Source: Thermoguttaceae bacterium (GTDB lineage Bacteria > Planctomycetota > Planctomycetia > Pirellulales > Thermoguttaceae). From it: a stretch of DNA of 53,730 bases. The stretch spans positions 1 through 53,730 of the forward strand of contig JAFSMO010000011.1 in assembly GCA_017447865.1 (NCBI GenBank), read 5' to 3'. Shown here in pieces: positions 46,551 to 53,730 of this stretch (positions are counted from its first letter, which is position 1; the number at the start of each line of letters is the position of its first letter). The notes below the pieces were generated by a model. That model worked only from the letters and a program-made list of their open reading frames with translations, did not search any database and was not told where the DNA came from. Both the position numbers and the translations under genes were made by a program.

Positions 46551-49500
46551 ATGAAGCGCTTTTTTCTCCTCATTCTGTTTTTCGTTCTGACGGTTTCCGT
46601 CCACGCGCAGACGCTGGAAAAATTTCTTTCGGAGCCGTACATTCCGCCGGTCACCACGCCCGTGAAGGGGTTCAACGTTTACGGCGGGGAGTGGGTCCTG
46701 AAGGACGGCGTTCTGACCGGCCCGGCGGGGTCCGGGTTTCGCCTCACGAAGAAGGACCTGAAAACCGATTCGGTCGTTTTCTCCGCTGAGGTTTTTCTCG
46801 AAAAGGGGAAGCGCGGAAACGCCGCCCTCGTGACCAACTGCGCCCGGGAGGGAATCGGCGCGGACGCTTTCGACGGCTACGAGTTTGCCCTCTACGCGGA
46901 CGGCCAGTACGTGATGCTCGGTCGCCACGAGCAGAACTTCCGGACGCTGACCACCGCCAAATGCGCCATTCCGGAAGACGAGTGGATCCAGGTGAAAGCC
47001 GTGACCCGTAAAACCGAGGCGGGAAACGTCCTTTCATTCTTCGTGAACGGGCGGAAAGCCGCGGAAGTCACCGACCCGACGCCGCTTCCCGCCGGGAGCA
47101 TTTCGCTCCGGCCGTGGCAGAGGACCGCTTTGTACCGGAATCTGGCTTTTGGCGCGGGGGAGGAACTCGTTTCAATTCCACTTGAATCGGCCCAGACCGC
47201 CCCGTCCCCGACTTTCCCCGAGACGCTGCGCACGGAGGACCTTCCGCCCATTCTGGTCGTGAGCCGCTGCGACTTTGCGCGTCCGCCGGCGGTCGGTCAG
47301 GATTTTTGGGCCGCGAAGGTCCAGAAACCCGGCTGCGCTCTGCGGATCCTGTATCCGGCCGAGCCAAAGCGGAAGGTCAAGACGATTTTCGAGGATCCCA
47401 ACGGCACGATTTACGACGCGAATCTTTCGTTCGACGCGAAAACGGTCTTTTTCGCCTACGCCCCGCAGGGGGGGAACCAGTGGAAAATCTTCCGCATCGG
47501 GATCGACGGGACCGGCCTGAAGCAGTTGACGTTCGGCGACTTTTACGATTTCAGCCCCGCCGAGCTTCCAAACGGCCAGATCGTTTTCGTCTCGTCCCGC
47601 CGCGGCGGTTTCACCGTCTGCCAGCCCGGGCCGACTTCGAACCTTTACAAAATGAACGCGGACGGGTCCGACATTCAGTGCATCAGCATGAACACGCTCT
47701 CGGACTTCAACCCCCAGGTCCTTCCGGACGGGAGGATTTTGTTCACGCGCTGGGAGTACGTGGACCGGGATTTGACCTACAGGCAGTCGCTCTGGACGGA
47801 AAACCCGGACGGGACGAGCTACCAGCTTTTCTTCGGGAACACGGTGCGCAGCTGCGGGTCCTTCCTTCAGGCGCGGCCGCTTCCCGGGTCCAGCACGCAG
47901 CTGATCGCGTCGTTCACTTCCCACCACGGTTTCCCCCAGGGCGCCATCGGGCTGATCGACTCCAGTTTCGGCCGTGAAGCGCCGGAAGGGGTGGGCTACG
48001 AGTACGTCACGAAAGAGCTGGCGCCGATCCACGACCGGTTCTGCCCGTGGGCGTACAGGGACCCGTTCCCGATCAGCGCCGACCGGTTTCTCTGCGCTTA
48101 CGGCTCGGAGCGGAACGGCTCGACCCGCTACCGGCTTTACGCGCTGAACCGGGACGGCGAGAAACGCCTGATTTTTGAGGATCCCGACCCGGCCCGTGGG
48201 ATCTACTGCCCGCTGGCGGTCCGGGAAACGCCGCGCCCGCGTGAGGTTTCGTCCGTGATCACGGACCCACAGAAATCGACCGGAACGCTTTTGCTCGTGA
48301 ACGTTTACGAGGGTCTGGCGCCGTTTGTAAAGCCGGGCCAGGTCGCGAAACTCCGCATCATGGAGCAGGTGCGCAAATCGGAGGACCTTTCGGGCCGAGC
48401 GTACGACCAGTCGCCGCTGATGAGCGGGGCGACGTACTACGCGAAGCGGTGCTGGGGGGAAGTCCCGGTCGAAAAAGACGGCTCCGCCCATTTTGAAGTG
48501 CCCGCCCTGCGCGAGATCTACTTGCAGGCGCTCGATTCCCAGGGGCGCGAGCTTCAGCGCATGACGTCCGCCCTGCAGGTGATGCCCGGGGAGGTCCAGA
48601 GCTGCGTCGGGTGCCACGAGGACCGGCAAAAAACGCCGCTTTCGCTCTCGCGGGGAGTTCAGCCGCTGGCCGCCCGCCGCGCGCCGGACGTTCCGAAACT
48701 CCCGGACTGGTGGAGCAAAATCGAGCCGACGAACGAAAAGCTCGACCCGAAAATCATCAATTACTGCACGCTCGTGCAGCCGGTCTGGGACCGTTACTGC
48801 GTCGAGTGTCACAGCGGTCTGAATCCTGCCGGCGGGTGCGACCTGACCGGCGACAAAACCCGGTTTTTCTGCGAGTCTTACGATTCGCTCGTTTTCCGCT
48901 CACGCTCTTACCGCCAGCACGACATGCAGACGGGCCGAATGCTTCCCGAGGAGGCGAAGCGGGAAAAGCCGCTCGTGCATTTCTATTGGCTCCTCTGGAC
49001 GCCGTCGGGCGTGAACGATCCGCTCGAGGCCGGGATCGTGGCGAGCCGCCTGGAAGAATATTTGACCAGGGAGCACTGCGGGCAGGAGATCCCGCTCGAA
49101 GACCGCCAGCGTGTTTTCGTCTGGGTGGACGCCAATATTCCGTACTACGCCACCTACGCGAACAGTCGGCCGGACTCTGCCGGAAAGCGCGATCTGTTCG
49201 ACTGCGAGCCGTTCCGGACCGACTTTTTTGAGGTCTGGAACCGCCGCTGCGCCGAGTGCCACAAAGAGTTTCCTTTCAACGACGCGCCGAGCGGCCCCTC
49301 CAACCCGACGACGAACTGGTCCGGACGTTTTGGCTGGGTGAATTTCACGCATCCGGAACACTCGCCGGCCCTGACCGCGCACCGCCCTGCTCCGTTGGGC
49401 CGTGGGATCCAAACCGAAAAGGGGTTTTTGTTTGAAACGGACGCGGATCCGGACTACCAGAAACTCCTCCGCGCCATCCGGGCCGGAAGCGCCGCGATGT

Positions 49501-49556
49501 ATGCCAATCCCCGCGCCGACATGCCGGGCTTCCGAAACGCCAAGGCCGAGGATTGA
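46551..49556 (+). CDS. Secreted HzsA-like multiheme protein with LamG-like and beta-propeller domains
   Basis: A protein of 1001 residues from the ATG at 46551. The far longer open frame upstream is only an overlap with the reductase gene and lacks family features. A signal peptide of about 19 residues is present. Residues about 25-200 form a LamG/3-keto-disaccharide-hydrolase-like sandwich (GGEWVLKDGVLTGPAGSGFR). TolB-like blades follow (MNADGSDIQCISMNTLSDFN). The C-terminal part carries CVGCH (C685), CVECH (C750) and CAECH (C900), so three c-type heme motifs. It is a paralogue of the C-terminal part of the 1560-residue fusion protein: both share FxRWEYxDR and the blade spacing. The likely role is periplasmic electron transfer or substrate binding. 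Confidence 0.88.
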   Translation: MKRFFLLILFFVLTVSVHAQTLEKFLSEPYIPPVTTPVKGFNVYGGEWVLKDGVLTGPAGSGFRLTKKDLKTDSVVFSAEVFLEKGKRGNAALVTNCAREGIGADAFDGYEFALYADGQYVMLGRHEQNFRTLTTAKCAIPEDEWIQVKAVTRKTEAGNVLSFFVNGRKAAEVTDPTPLPAGSISLRPWQRTALYRNLAFGAGEELVSIPLESAQTAPSPTFPETLRTEDLPPILVVSRCDFARPPAVGQDFWAAKVQKPGCALRILYPAEPKRKVKTIFEDPNGTIYDANLSFDAKTVFFAYAPQGGNQWKIFRIGIDGTGLKQLTFGDFYDFSPAELPNGQIVFVSSRRGGFTVCQPGPTSNLYKMNADGSDIQCISMNTLSDFNPQVLPDGRILFTRWEYVDRDLTYRQSLWTENPDGTSYQLFFGNTVRSCGSFLQARPLPGSSTQLIASFTSHHGFPQGAIGLIDSSFGREAPEGVGYEYVTKELAPIHDRFCPWAYRDPFPISADRFLCAYGSERNGSTRYRLYALNRDGEKRLIFEDPDPARGIYCPLAVRETPRPREVSSVITDPQKSTGTLLLVNVYEGLAPFVKPGQVAKLRIMEQVRKSEDLSGRAYDQSPLMSGATYYAKRCWGEVPVEKDGSAHFEVPALREIYLQALDSQGRELQRMTSALQVMPGEVQSCVGCHEDRQKTPLSLSRGVQPLAARRAPDVPKLPDWWSKIEPTNEKLDPKIINYCTLVQPVWDRYCVECHSGLNPAGGCDLTGDKTRFFCESYDSLVFRSRSYRQHDMQTGRMLPEEAKREKPLVHFYWLLWTPSGVNDPLEAGIVASRLEEYLTREHCGQEIPLEDRQRVFVWVDANIPYYATYANSRPDSAGKRDLFDCEPFRTDFFEVWNRRCAECHKEFPFNDAPSGPSNPTTNWSGRFGWVNFTHPEHSPALTAHRPAPLGRGIQTEKGFLFETDADPDYQKLLRAIRAGSAAMYANPRADMPGFRNAKAED

Positions 49557-49563
49557 CGAAGTT

Positions 49564-49602
49564 CGGGCTGGACGGTCCGTCTCAGAGTTCGCGTCCAGCC
49601 CG
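49564..49602 (+). repeat. Outer hairpin to the left of the cassette (possible terminator)
   Basis: Perfect 10-bp stem cgggctggac/gtccagcccg with an inner palindrome gacggtccgtc. It follows the HzsA-like gene by 7 bp. There is no T-run, so it is only a possible terminator. Its architecture matches the hairpin at 50978-51013. Confidence 0.7.
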
Positions 49603-49607
49603 CCGCA

Positions 49608-49665
49608 AAATCCAGCGATTATAGGCCCCGCGGATTTGGCGGATCAGGCGGATTAAGGCGGATTT
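49608..49665 (+). repeat. Left 58-bp inverted repeat of the cassette
   Basis: Matches the reverse complement of 50909-50966 at 57 of 58 positions (one mismatch near the middle). It contains a tandem series of ggcggat-like heptads. About 30 bases outside both copies continue with weaker similarity (about 22 of 30). Confidence 0.9.
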
Positions 49666-49730
49666 TGATTTTTAGTAAATCGGTTGTAGAGCTTGACTGG
49701 CTACTGGCAAATCTACTTCCGTTTAAAAAG

Positions 49731-50645
49731 TTAAAACATCTGATGGATTTCTACAATCGCGTTTTGGACCGATTTTGTTGGGTTGCCCATCAATTCATTC
49801 AGTTTCTTTTTTTGTGCGACGGTCAGAAGTGTTTTGACCTGAGCAAGCATTTCCTCTTTGAGTTTTTTCGCTTTTTCAGAAAGGGAACTTCGGACTTCGA
49901 CCGCTTTCTCATTTTCGCTGAAATTTCCCCTGAATTCATCGCACACTTCGTCATATTGGTCATCGTCCAATGGCGACTTTCGGAGGACAAGATAGAGCTG
50001 TTCGTCGCACATCGCCTCGTAATCCACGTATCCGCGGCGCAATTCTTCAAGTTCCGGATCGAATTTCTCTGCAAGCGCGTGAAGTTTCCGTTTCTGTTCC
50101 CTGGAAAGGTCAAGCGCCTCGAACATGGTTACGTCCCAAAATGGAAATTTAGAAGGAAGCAGCATGATTTGCATTTCCTGAAACTGCCTTTTTTGTTCAG
50201 GGTTCATCGCTCTTCTCGCAGTCTTCGAAATCAGTTCCCTCCGATATTTGCCGTATTCTCTTAAAAGCTGAATGTACAATGCTCTCTTTTGGGGAGACAG
50301 CTTTTCAAAATACGGGTCGTCTGGTGCTTCAAGCGCTTTCATTTGCTGACTCAAATCTTTAAGATGTGCGTCCTGGTAGCAAACACACTGGATGAAAGAA
50401 CTGATACACATCCAGCAGGGTATTTCGGCGAAAAGCTCACATCCGCACGGAGATGGTTCCATTTCGAACCACAAGCTATGCGGGTCCATCATGTCCATCA
50501 GGCGGCTTTGGTCTTTTTCCCGAAGTACCTCTGATTCATGGGTTTTGACCGCTGTGGTCCAGTTATCGTCCGACTGGGCATTAACATTTTGAATATTGGT
50601 CGCAATAAAAAGCACCAATATGACAAAACTTCGGAACTTTGTCAT
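49731..50645 (-). CDS. Secreted protein with LTxxQ-like motifs inside the inverted-repeat cassette
   Basis: About 304 residues from the ATG at 50645, which has AGGAG ten bases upstream (a TTG two codons earlier is an alternative). The Sec signal ends near NVNAQS. A cysteine-rich stretch PSPCGCELFAEIPCWMC with a following VCYQD holds five or more Cys. Four helical repeats with LSPQKRAL, MNPEQKRQF, LSREQKRKL and LTVAQKKKL resemble the LTxxQ motif of Spy/CpxP-type periplasmic proteins, but this protein is longer. It may be a periplasmic chaperone or stress sensor; that is inference. AT-richer than both neighbours, and flanked by 58-bp inverted repeats. It has its own consensus-like promoter. Confidence 0.8.
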   Translation of the reverse strand: MTKFRSFVILVLFIATNIQNVNAQSDDNWTTAVKTHESEVLREKDQSRLMDMMDPHSLWFEMEPSPCGCELFAEIPCWMCISSFIQCVCYQDAHLKDLSQQMKALEAPDDPYFEKLSPQKRALYIQLLREYGKYRRELISKTARRAMNPEQKRQFQEMQIMLLPSKFPFWDVTMFEALDLSREQKRKLHALAEKFDPELEELRRGYVDYEAMCDEQLYLVLRKSPLDDDQYDEVCDEFRGNFSENEKAVEVRSSLSEKAKKLKEEMLAQVKTLLTVAQKKKLNELMGNPTKSVQNAIVEIHQMF

Positions 50646-50757
50646 TTTCAACCATCTCCTTTGAAACTTTTGATTGGTTGTACTCTTTTAGAGTAATTAA
50701 ATCCAGGTGACCTCTAAAAACTTTGGTTTTAAAAGAAGTTACCCAACGACAAAATGT

Positions 50758-50786
50758 ATCATAACATAAGAAAAATGGGTTGTCAA
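50758..50786 (-). promoter_or_regulatory. Consensus promoter of the cassette gene
   Basis: On the minus strand a perfect TTGACA and TATGAT are separated by exactly 17 bp, about 110 bp before the start codon. Confidence 0.8.
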
Positions 50787-50908
50787 TGAGTTTTAGGTGG
50801 GGGGGGTAATTTCTTGAAATTTTTCCAAAAAAAGTGCAGATTTTTTGGTTTAGAGAATTAAGACCACTTGAATCAGTGACAAATTTTAGAAAGGTTAGAT
50901 TGTTTTTT

Positions 50909-50966
50909 AAATCCGCCTTAATCCGCCTGATCCGCCTAATCCGCGGGGCCTATAATCGCTGGATTT
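50909..50966 (-). repeat. Right 58-bp inverted repeat of the cassette
   Basis: Inverted partner of 49608-49665 with one mismatch. It lies between the cassette gene's promoter and the outer hairpin. Confidence 0.9.
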
Positions 50967-50977
50967 GGCAGTGAGCC

Positions 50978-51013
50978 GGGCGTGAACTTTGGGTCAGACC
51001 CATTTTCACGCCC
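50978..51013 (+). repeat. Outer nested hairpin to the right of the cassette
   Basis: Stem gggcgtgaa/ttcacgccc (9 bp, perfect) encloses a second stem gggtc/gaccc at 50991-51001. The shape parallels the left hairpin. Confidence 0.75.
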
Positions 51014-51049
51014 AGTTCACAAGTTGGTCAGGAGCGAAAAATCGTTTTT

Positions 51050-53530
51050 TTATTCTTCTGATTCTTTTTCACTCCGCGGATTGCGCAGGTAGTAGAGCCG
51101 GCCGTCCTCCGCGCCGATCACCAGGTCGGGCACGCCGTCGGCGTTGAAATCGACCGGGGTCGGGCTGGTCGAGTGATTGCTCAGGCGCGCGCCGTCCATC
51201 GGGCCGAGGTTTTTGAAGTAGTATTTCCCGTTTTCGGCCTTGATCTGCCGCAGGAAATCGGCGTTTTTGCCGTTCACGACCACGTCCATTTTCCCGTCGC
51301 CGTCCCAGTCCACGACGCAGATCTTCCGCCGCCCGCTTCCGCCGGCCCGGTTCCCGTTCAGGCGCATCGGGTCGCCGTTTTCCCAGCAGAAGATCCGCTG
51401 CGGGGCCTTGAGTTTCAGACTTCCGTCCGCGTCACGGAAACGCTCGAAGAACGCGAAGTACCCCTCCTGATCGAGCATGCAGAGGTCCATCAGTCCGTCG
51501 GCGTTCCAGTCCACCATGACCGGCGTGGTGCGCCACTGCGTCAGGAGTTTCTTCCCTTCCGGCTCCATCCAGCCCCACGCCAGGCGCGGCTGCGGGCCGT
51601 CCCATTCCACTTCCACGTCCTGCGGAGCGGCAAATTTCGGCCCGGTTTTCGTCCCGACGTTTTTGAACCACGCGGGTTTCCCCCAGATGTGGCTCCACAT
51701 AATATCGAGCAGACCGTCGCCGTCCCAGTCCGCCACGGTGAGCGTCGTGTAGCCCCATTTTTCCTCGATCGGGCCCTGGATCGAGCCGTTCGGACGCGCG
51801 ATGATGTGCGCCACTTTTCCGTCGGCCTTCACGTAAACCGGCCTGGCCCATTTCGGGAACTCCTCGCCCGGTTTTGAGAGGTTTTCGAAGAACATGATGT
51901 AGCCGGCCGAGGTCCCGCAGACCAGATCAAGCGCTCCGTCGCCGTTCAGGTCCGCGCAGGCGGGGGTCACCAGCGCGCCGGCCTTCAGCTCGTACGCTTC
52001 CTGCTGGAAGTAAAGCGGGGCCTTGAAAAGCGGAACGTTCACCTCTTTCACCTTCCCGTTCACGCCGTCGGGGAGCGCCTTTTTGTAGAACTTTCCCGTG
52101 TTTTCGAGCAGCGCGACGCGACCGTCTTCGTCCCCGCACAAAATGTCGGTCTTCCCGTCTTTGGTCCAGTCGAACAAGACCGGCGTCATCATCGCGAGAT
52201 CCATGCGCAGGATCTCACCGTTTTCGTCCTCAAGCAGGACCCCGGGGGCGTATTCCGGTTTCTGGCGGGTCCCGACGTTTTCGAAGTACGTGAATTTGTC
52301 GCGGAACTCGCCGCAAAGCAGATCCAGATCGCCGTCGCCGTCCAGGTCCTCAAAACTCGGCGAGGGCCAGCCGTAAGTGAGGGCCGTGTTCCCGTTCACG
52401 TCGGCCAGAAGGACGGGGGTTTCGTATTTCGGTTCCTCGTTCGTCCCGGAATTGCGGACGATGTACACGGCGCCGAGCGTCGGCTGATTCTTCCAGACGC
52501 CGTTTTCGTCCCAGGCGTCGTCCCAGCCGTAGGGTTTCCAATCGTCGATCCCGATCGCGAGGTCCAGAACGCCGTCGCCGTCAAAATCGACGTACTTCCA
52601 CATGTTGCCGCGGATGCCGTTCGGGTGGACGTTTCGCGGAAGCGGAAGCGGGACCGGAGAGTTCAGGCCCGTCTTTCCGAAATCGGGGTACTCGGCGTTC
52701 ATGCAAAGGACCCTGGTCTTCCCATCGACGAAACTCGCCTGGACGTTAATACTCCCCTGGCTCAGCTTCTCCCCCGGCCTGAAAACCGGCATGAACTGGT
52801 TCGGGATCGGCTCGCTTTCAGCCGGACGGACGCCCAGACCGGTTTTTCCTTCGGGAATCCCGGGATTCATGAACCGGAACGTTCCGTTGTACGGGCCGCA
52901 CTCGCACGAAAGGACGAGGTCCACGTTTCCGTCGCCGTCGCAGTCCATCGGGACGGGCCAGACCCAAAGACCAACCGCCAAATCATCGATCAGGCCCGGA
53001 TTGTTGTAGAGCATCCGGATCGCGCGGACCTCGAGCGGTTTCGGCAGGTTCCACTGGATCGGCGAATCGGCGAAAAGGAGCTGGGTCCCGGTCCAGCCGT
53101 TCTGGGGGATCGTGACGTTTTCGCCCTTTTTCAGGGTGCGCGAGTAGGCCTTCATCGACGTTTTGCCGCCGTCGGTGTAGTAGTAGGAGTTTTCGCTGCG
53201 CAAGACCCACGGAAGGGGGAGTTCGAAGTGGTTCCCGGAAGCCAGGACGGCAAAAACCGTGACGTCGGCTTTGGCGGTCACTTCGACGGCCCCGGCCTCA
53301 CCGCCGCCGAATTTGGTGAAGTAAACGCCGTGGAGTTCCTTCGGAACGTTTTGCCAGACGTACGCCCGGTTTGAGTACGCCAGCTCGCCGTTCCCGAGGA
53401 CGCCCTTTTCGCAGTTTTGGCCGCAAATCAGGAGGAGGTCGTTTTCGAAGGTGAAATCACCCGCCGACGCTGCGGAGCAAAGCAGGCTGAAAGTCAAAAA
53501 AAGGAGGAAGGAGGGGAGGAGCTTTTGCAT
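51050..53530 (-). CDS. Large secreted FG-GAP/VCBS repeat protein
   Basis: A protein of 826 residues with a Sec signal of about 23 residues (cut near CSAASAG) and AAGGAA eight bases before the ATG. The first about 180 residues form a beta-rich domain. The rest holds many calcium-binding FG-GAP/VCBS repeats with DxDGDGxxD cores: DCDGDGNVDLVL, DFDGDGVLDLAIG, DLDGDGDLDLLCG, DLNGDGALDLVCG, DWDGDGLLDIMW, DWDGDGKMDVVV. The expected fold is a seven-bladed-type propeller, secreted or surface-attached, that binds carbohydrate or protein. Similar repeats occur in rhamnogalacturonan lyases, but no catalytic signature is visible. Function unknown. Confidence 0.88.
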   Translation of the reverse strand: MQKLLPSFLLFLTFSLLCSAASAGDFTFENDLLLICGQNCEKGVLGNGELAYSNRAYVWQNVPKELHGVYFTKFGGGEAGAVEVTAKADVTVFAVLASGNHFELPLPWVLRSENSYYYTDGGKTSMKAYSRTLKKGENVTIPQNGWTGTQLLFADSPIQWNLPKPLEVRAIRMLYNNPGLIDDLAVGLWVWPVPMDCDGDGNVDLVLSCECGPYNGTFRFMNPGIPEGKTGLGVRPAESEPIPNQFMPVFRPGEKLSQGSINVQASFVDGKTRVLCMNAEYPDFGKTGLNSPVPLPLPRNVHPNGIRGNMWKYVDFDGDGVLDLAIGIDDWKPYGWDDAWDENGVWKNQPTLGAVYIVRNSGTNEEPKYETPVLLADVNGNTALTYGWPSPSFEDLDGDGDLDLLCGEFRDKFTYFENVGTRQKPEYAPGVLLEDENGEILRMDLAMMTPVLFDWTKDGKTDILCGDEDGRVALLENTGKFYKKALPDGVNGKVKEVNVPLFKAPLYFQQEAYELKAGALVTPACADLNGDGALDLVCGTSAGYIMFFENLSKPGEEFPKWARPVYVKADGKVAHIIARPNGSIQGPIEEKWGYTTLTVADWDGDGLLDIMWSHIWGKPAWFKNVGTKTGPKFAAPQDVEVEWDGPQPRLAWGWMEPEGKKLLTQWRTTPVMVDWNADGLMDLCMLDQEGYFAFFERFRDADGSLKLKAPQRIFCWENGDPMRLNGNRAGGSGRRKICVVDWDGDGKMDVVVNGKNADFLRQIKAENGKYYFKNLGPMDGARLSNHSTSPTPVDFNADGVPDLVIGAEDGRLYYLRNPRSEKESEE

Positions 53531-53610
53531 TTTGAGGGTTCCTTAAAAAAGTGATTTGAAGGGACGGCGATTCTTTAATTATGAATTTTGAATTATGAAT
53601 TATGGGTCAG

Positions 53611-53657
53611 GTGCAAGCATAAAGCCCCCACCTAAGTGCAAGCATAAAGCCCCCACC
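53611..53657 (+). repeat. Tandem direct repeat (two 22-bp copies)
   Basis: Two identical 22-bp copies begin at 53611 and 53636, separated by taa. The core is gcaagcataaagcccccac. They stand just before a consensus promoter. Confidence 0.9.
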
Positions 53658-53659
53658 CG

Positions 53660-53688
53660 TTGACAAAATTTTGGCGTTCAGTTATACT
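53660..53688 (+). promoter_or_regulatory. Consensus sigma70-type promoter near the right edge
   Basis: TTGACA and TATACT are separated by 17 bp and lie about 40 bp before the ATG at 53727, with TGGAG ten bases before that ATG. Confidence 0.8.
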
Positions 53689-53726
53689 GGAATTTTTCAA
53701 AATTTTGTTTTTGGAGTGGTTGATTT

Positions 53727-53730
53727 ATGA
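53727..53730 (+). CDS. Start codon of a gene continuing beyond the window
   Basis: Only the ATG and one further base are inside the window. The promoter at 53660-53688 and TGGAG upstream support a real start. Nothing can be said about the product. Confidence 0.5.

Larger units (their letters stand above)
50646..51049. other. Intergenic region with cassette promoter, repeat and hairpin
   Basis: About 400 bp holding the promoter at 50758-50786, an AT-rich leader, the right inverted repeat (50909-50966) and the nested hairpin (50978-51013). I see no ORF or RNA gene beyond these. Confidence 0.6.

Noticed and set aside
53611..53657. CRISPR array
   Set aside because: There are only two copies with a 3-bp spacer, and no cas gene is near.

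Overview
The window reads as a gene-dense bacterial chromosome fragment from the PVC superphylum, most likely a planctomycete. The evidence is an HzsA-like cytochrome family present twice, a WD40 protein beside a YhaN/YhaO-like ATPase and phosphoesterase pair, Tat-exported enzymes, FG-GAP proteins and a lone flhA. Secreted xylanase, amylase-family and adhesin genes would fit a host-associated or plant-polymer-degrading lifestyle. Both the taxonomic call and the lifestyle are inferences from gene content; no rRNA gene is present. Most of the window is GC-rich, with a clearly AT-richer island at about 13-20 kb.

Layout. Positions 1-3671 hold the 3' part of a giant repeat-rich autotransporter adhesin. 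Positions 3783-10729 (minus strand) hold a membrane-anchored WD40 protein, then a translationally coupled pair: a Rad50/YhaN-like ATPase and a metallophosphoesterase whose metal-binding motifs are largely lost. Positions 11002-12818 hold ribonuclease III and a glycosyltransferase. Positions 12815-20790 (minus strand) form an eight-gene surface-glycan operon: aminotransferase, methyltransferase, ATP-grasp enzyme, SDR, polysaccharide pyruvyl transferase, GT2, methyltransferase and GT8. Positions 20886-30376 continue the envelope-glycan theme on both strands: flippase, DPM1-like GT2, decaprenyl-phosphate phosphoribosyltransferase-like UbiA protein, acyltransferase and three large polytopic proteins, at least one GT39-like. 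Positions 30396-33006 hold glycerol kinase and a GH10 xylanase, ending at a clear terminator.

Positions 33050-49556 form a redox and polymer-processing stretch. The main item is a 1560-residue protein that joins a NapH/NapG-like polyferredoxin membrane module to a discoidin, beta-propeller and diheme HzsA-like module. It is followed by an isolated flhA, a Tat-exported phosphoesterase with a LamG-like tail, a small unknown protein, a secreted GH13 enzyme, surE, a Tat-exported aldo/keto reductase with a ferredoxin tail, and a second HzsA-like protein with three CxxCH motifs.

Positions 49564-51013 are a compact AT-richer cassette. A secreted, cysteine-bearing LTxxQ-type protein gene is bracketed by nearly perfect 58-bp inverted repeats and, outside those, by nested hairpins. 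The window closes with a large secreted FG-GAP protein, a tandem 22-bp repeat, a consensus sigma70-type promoter and the first codon of a gene that runs off the end.

The strongest candidates for something undescribed are the polyferredoxin-HzsA fusion, read as a possible single-chain electron conduit, and the inverted-repeat-bounded cassette.
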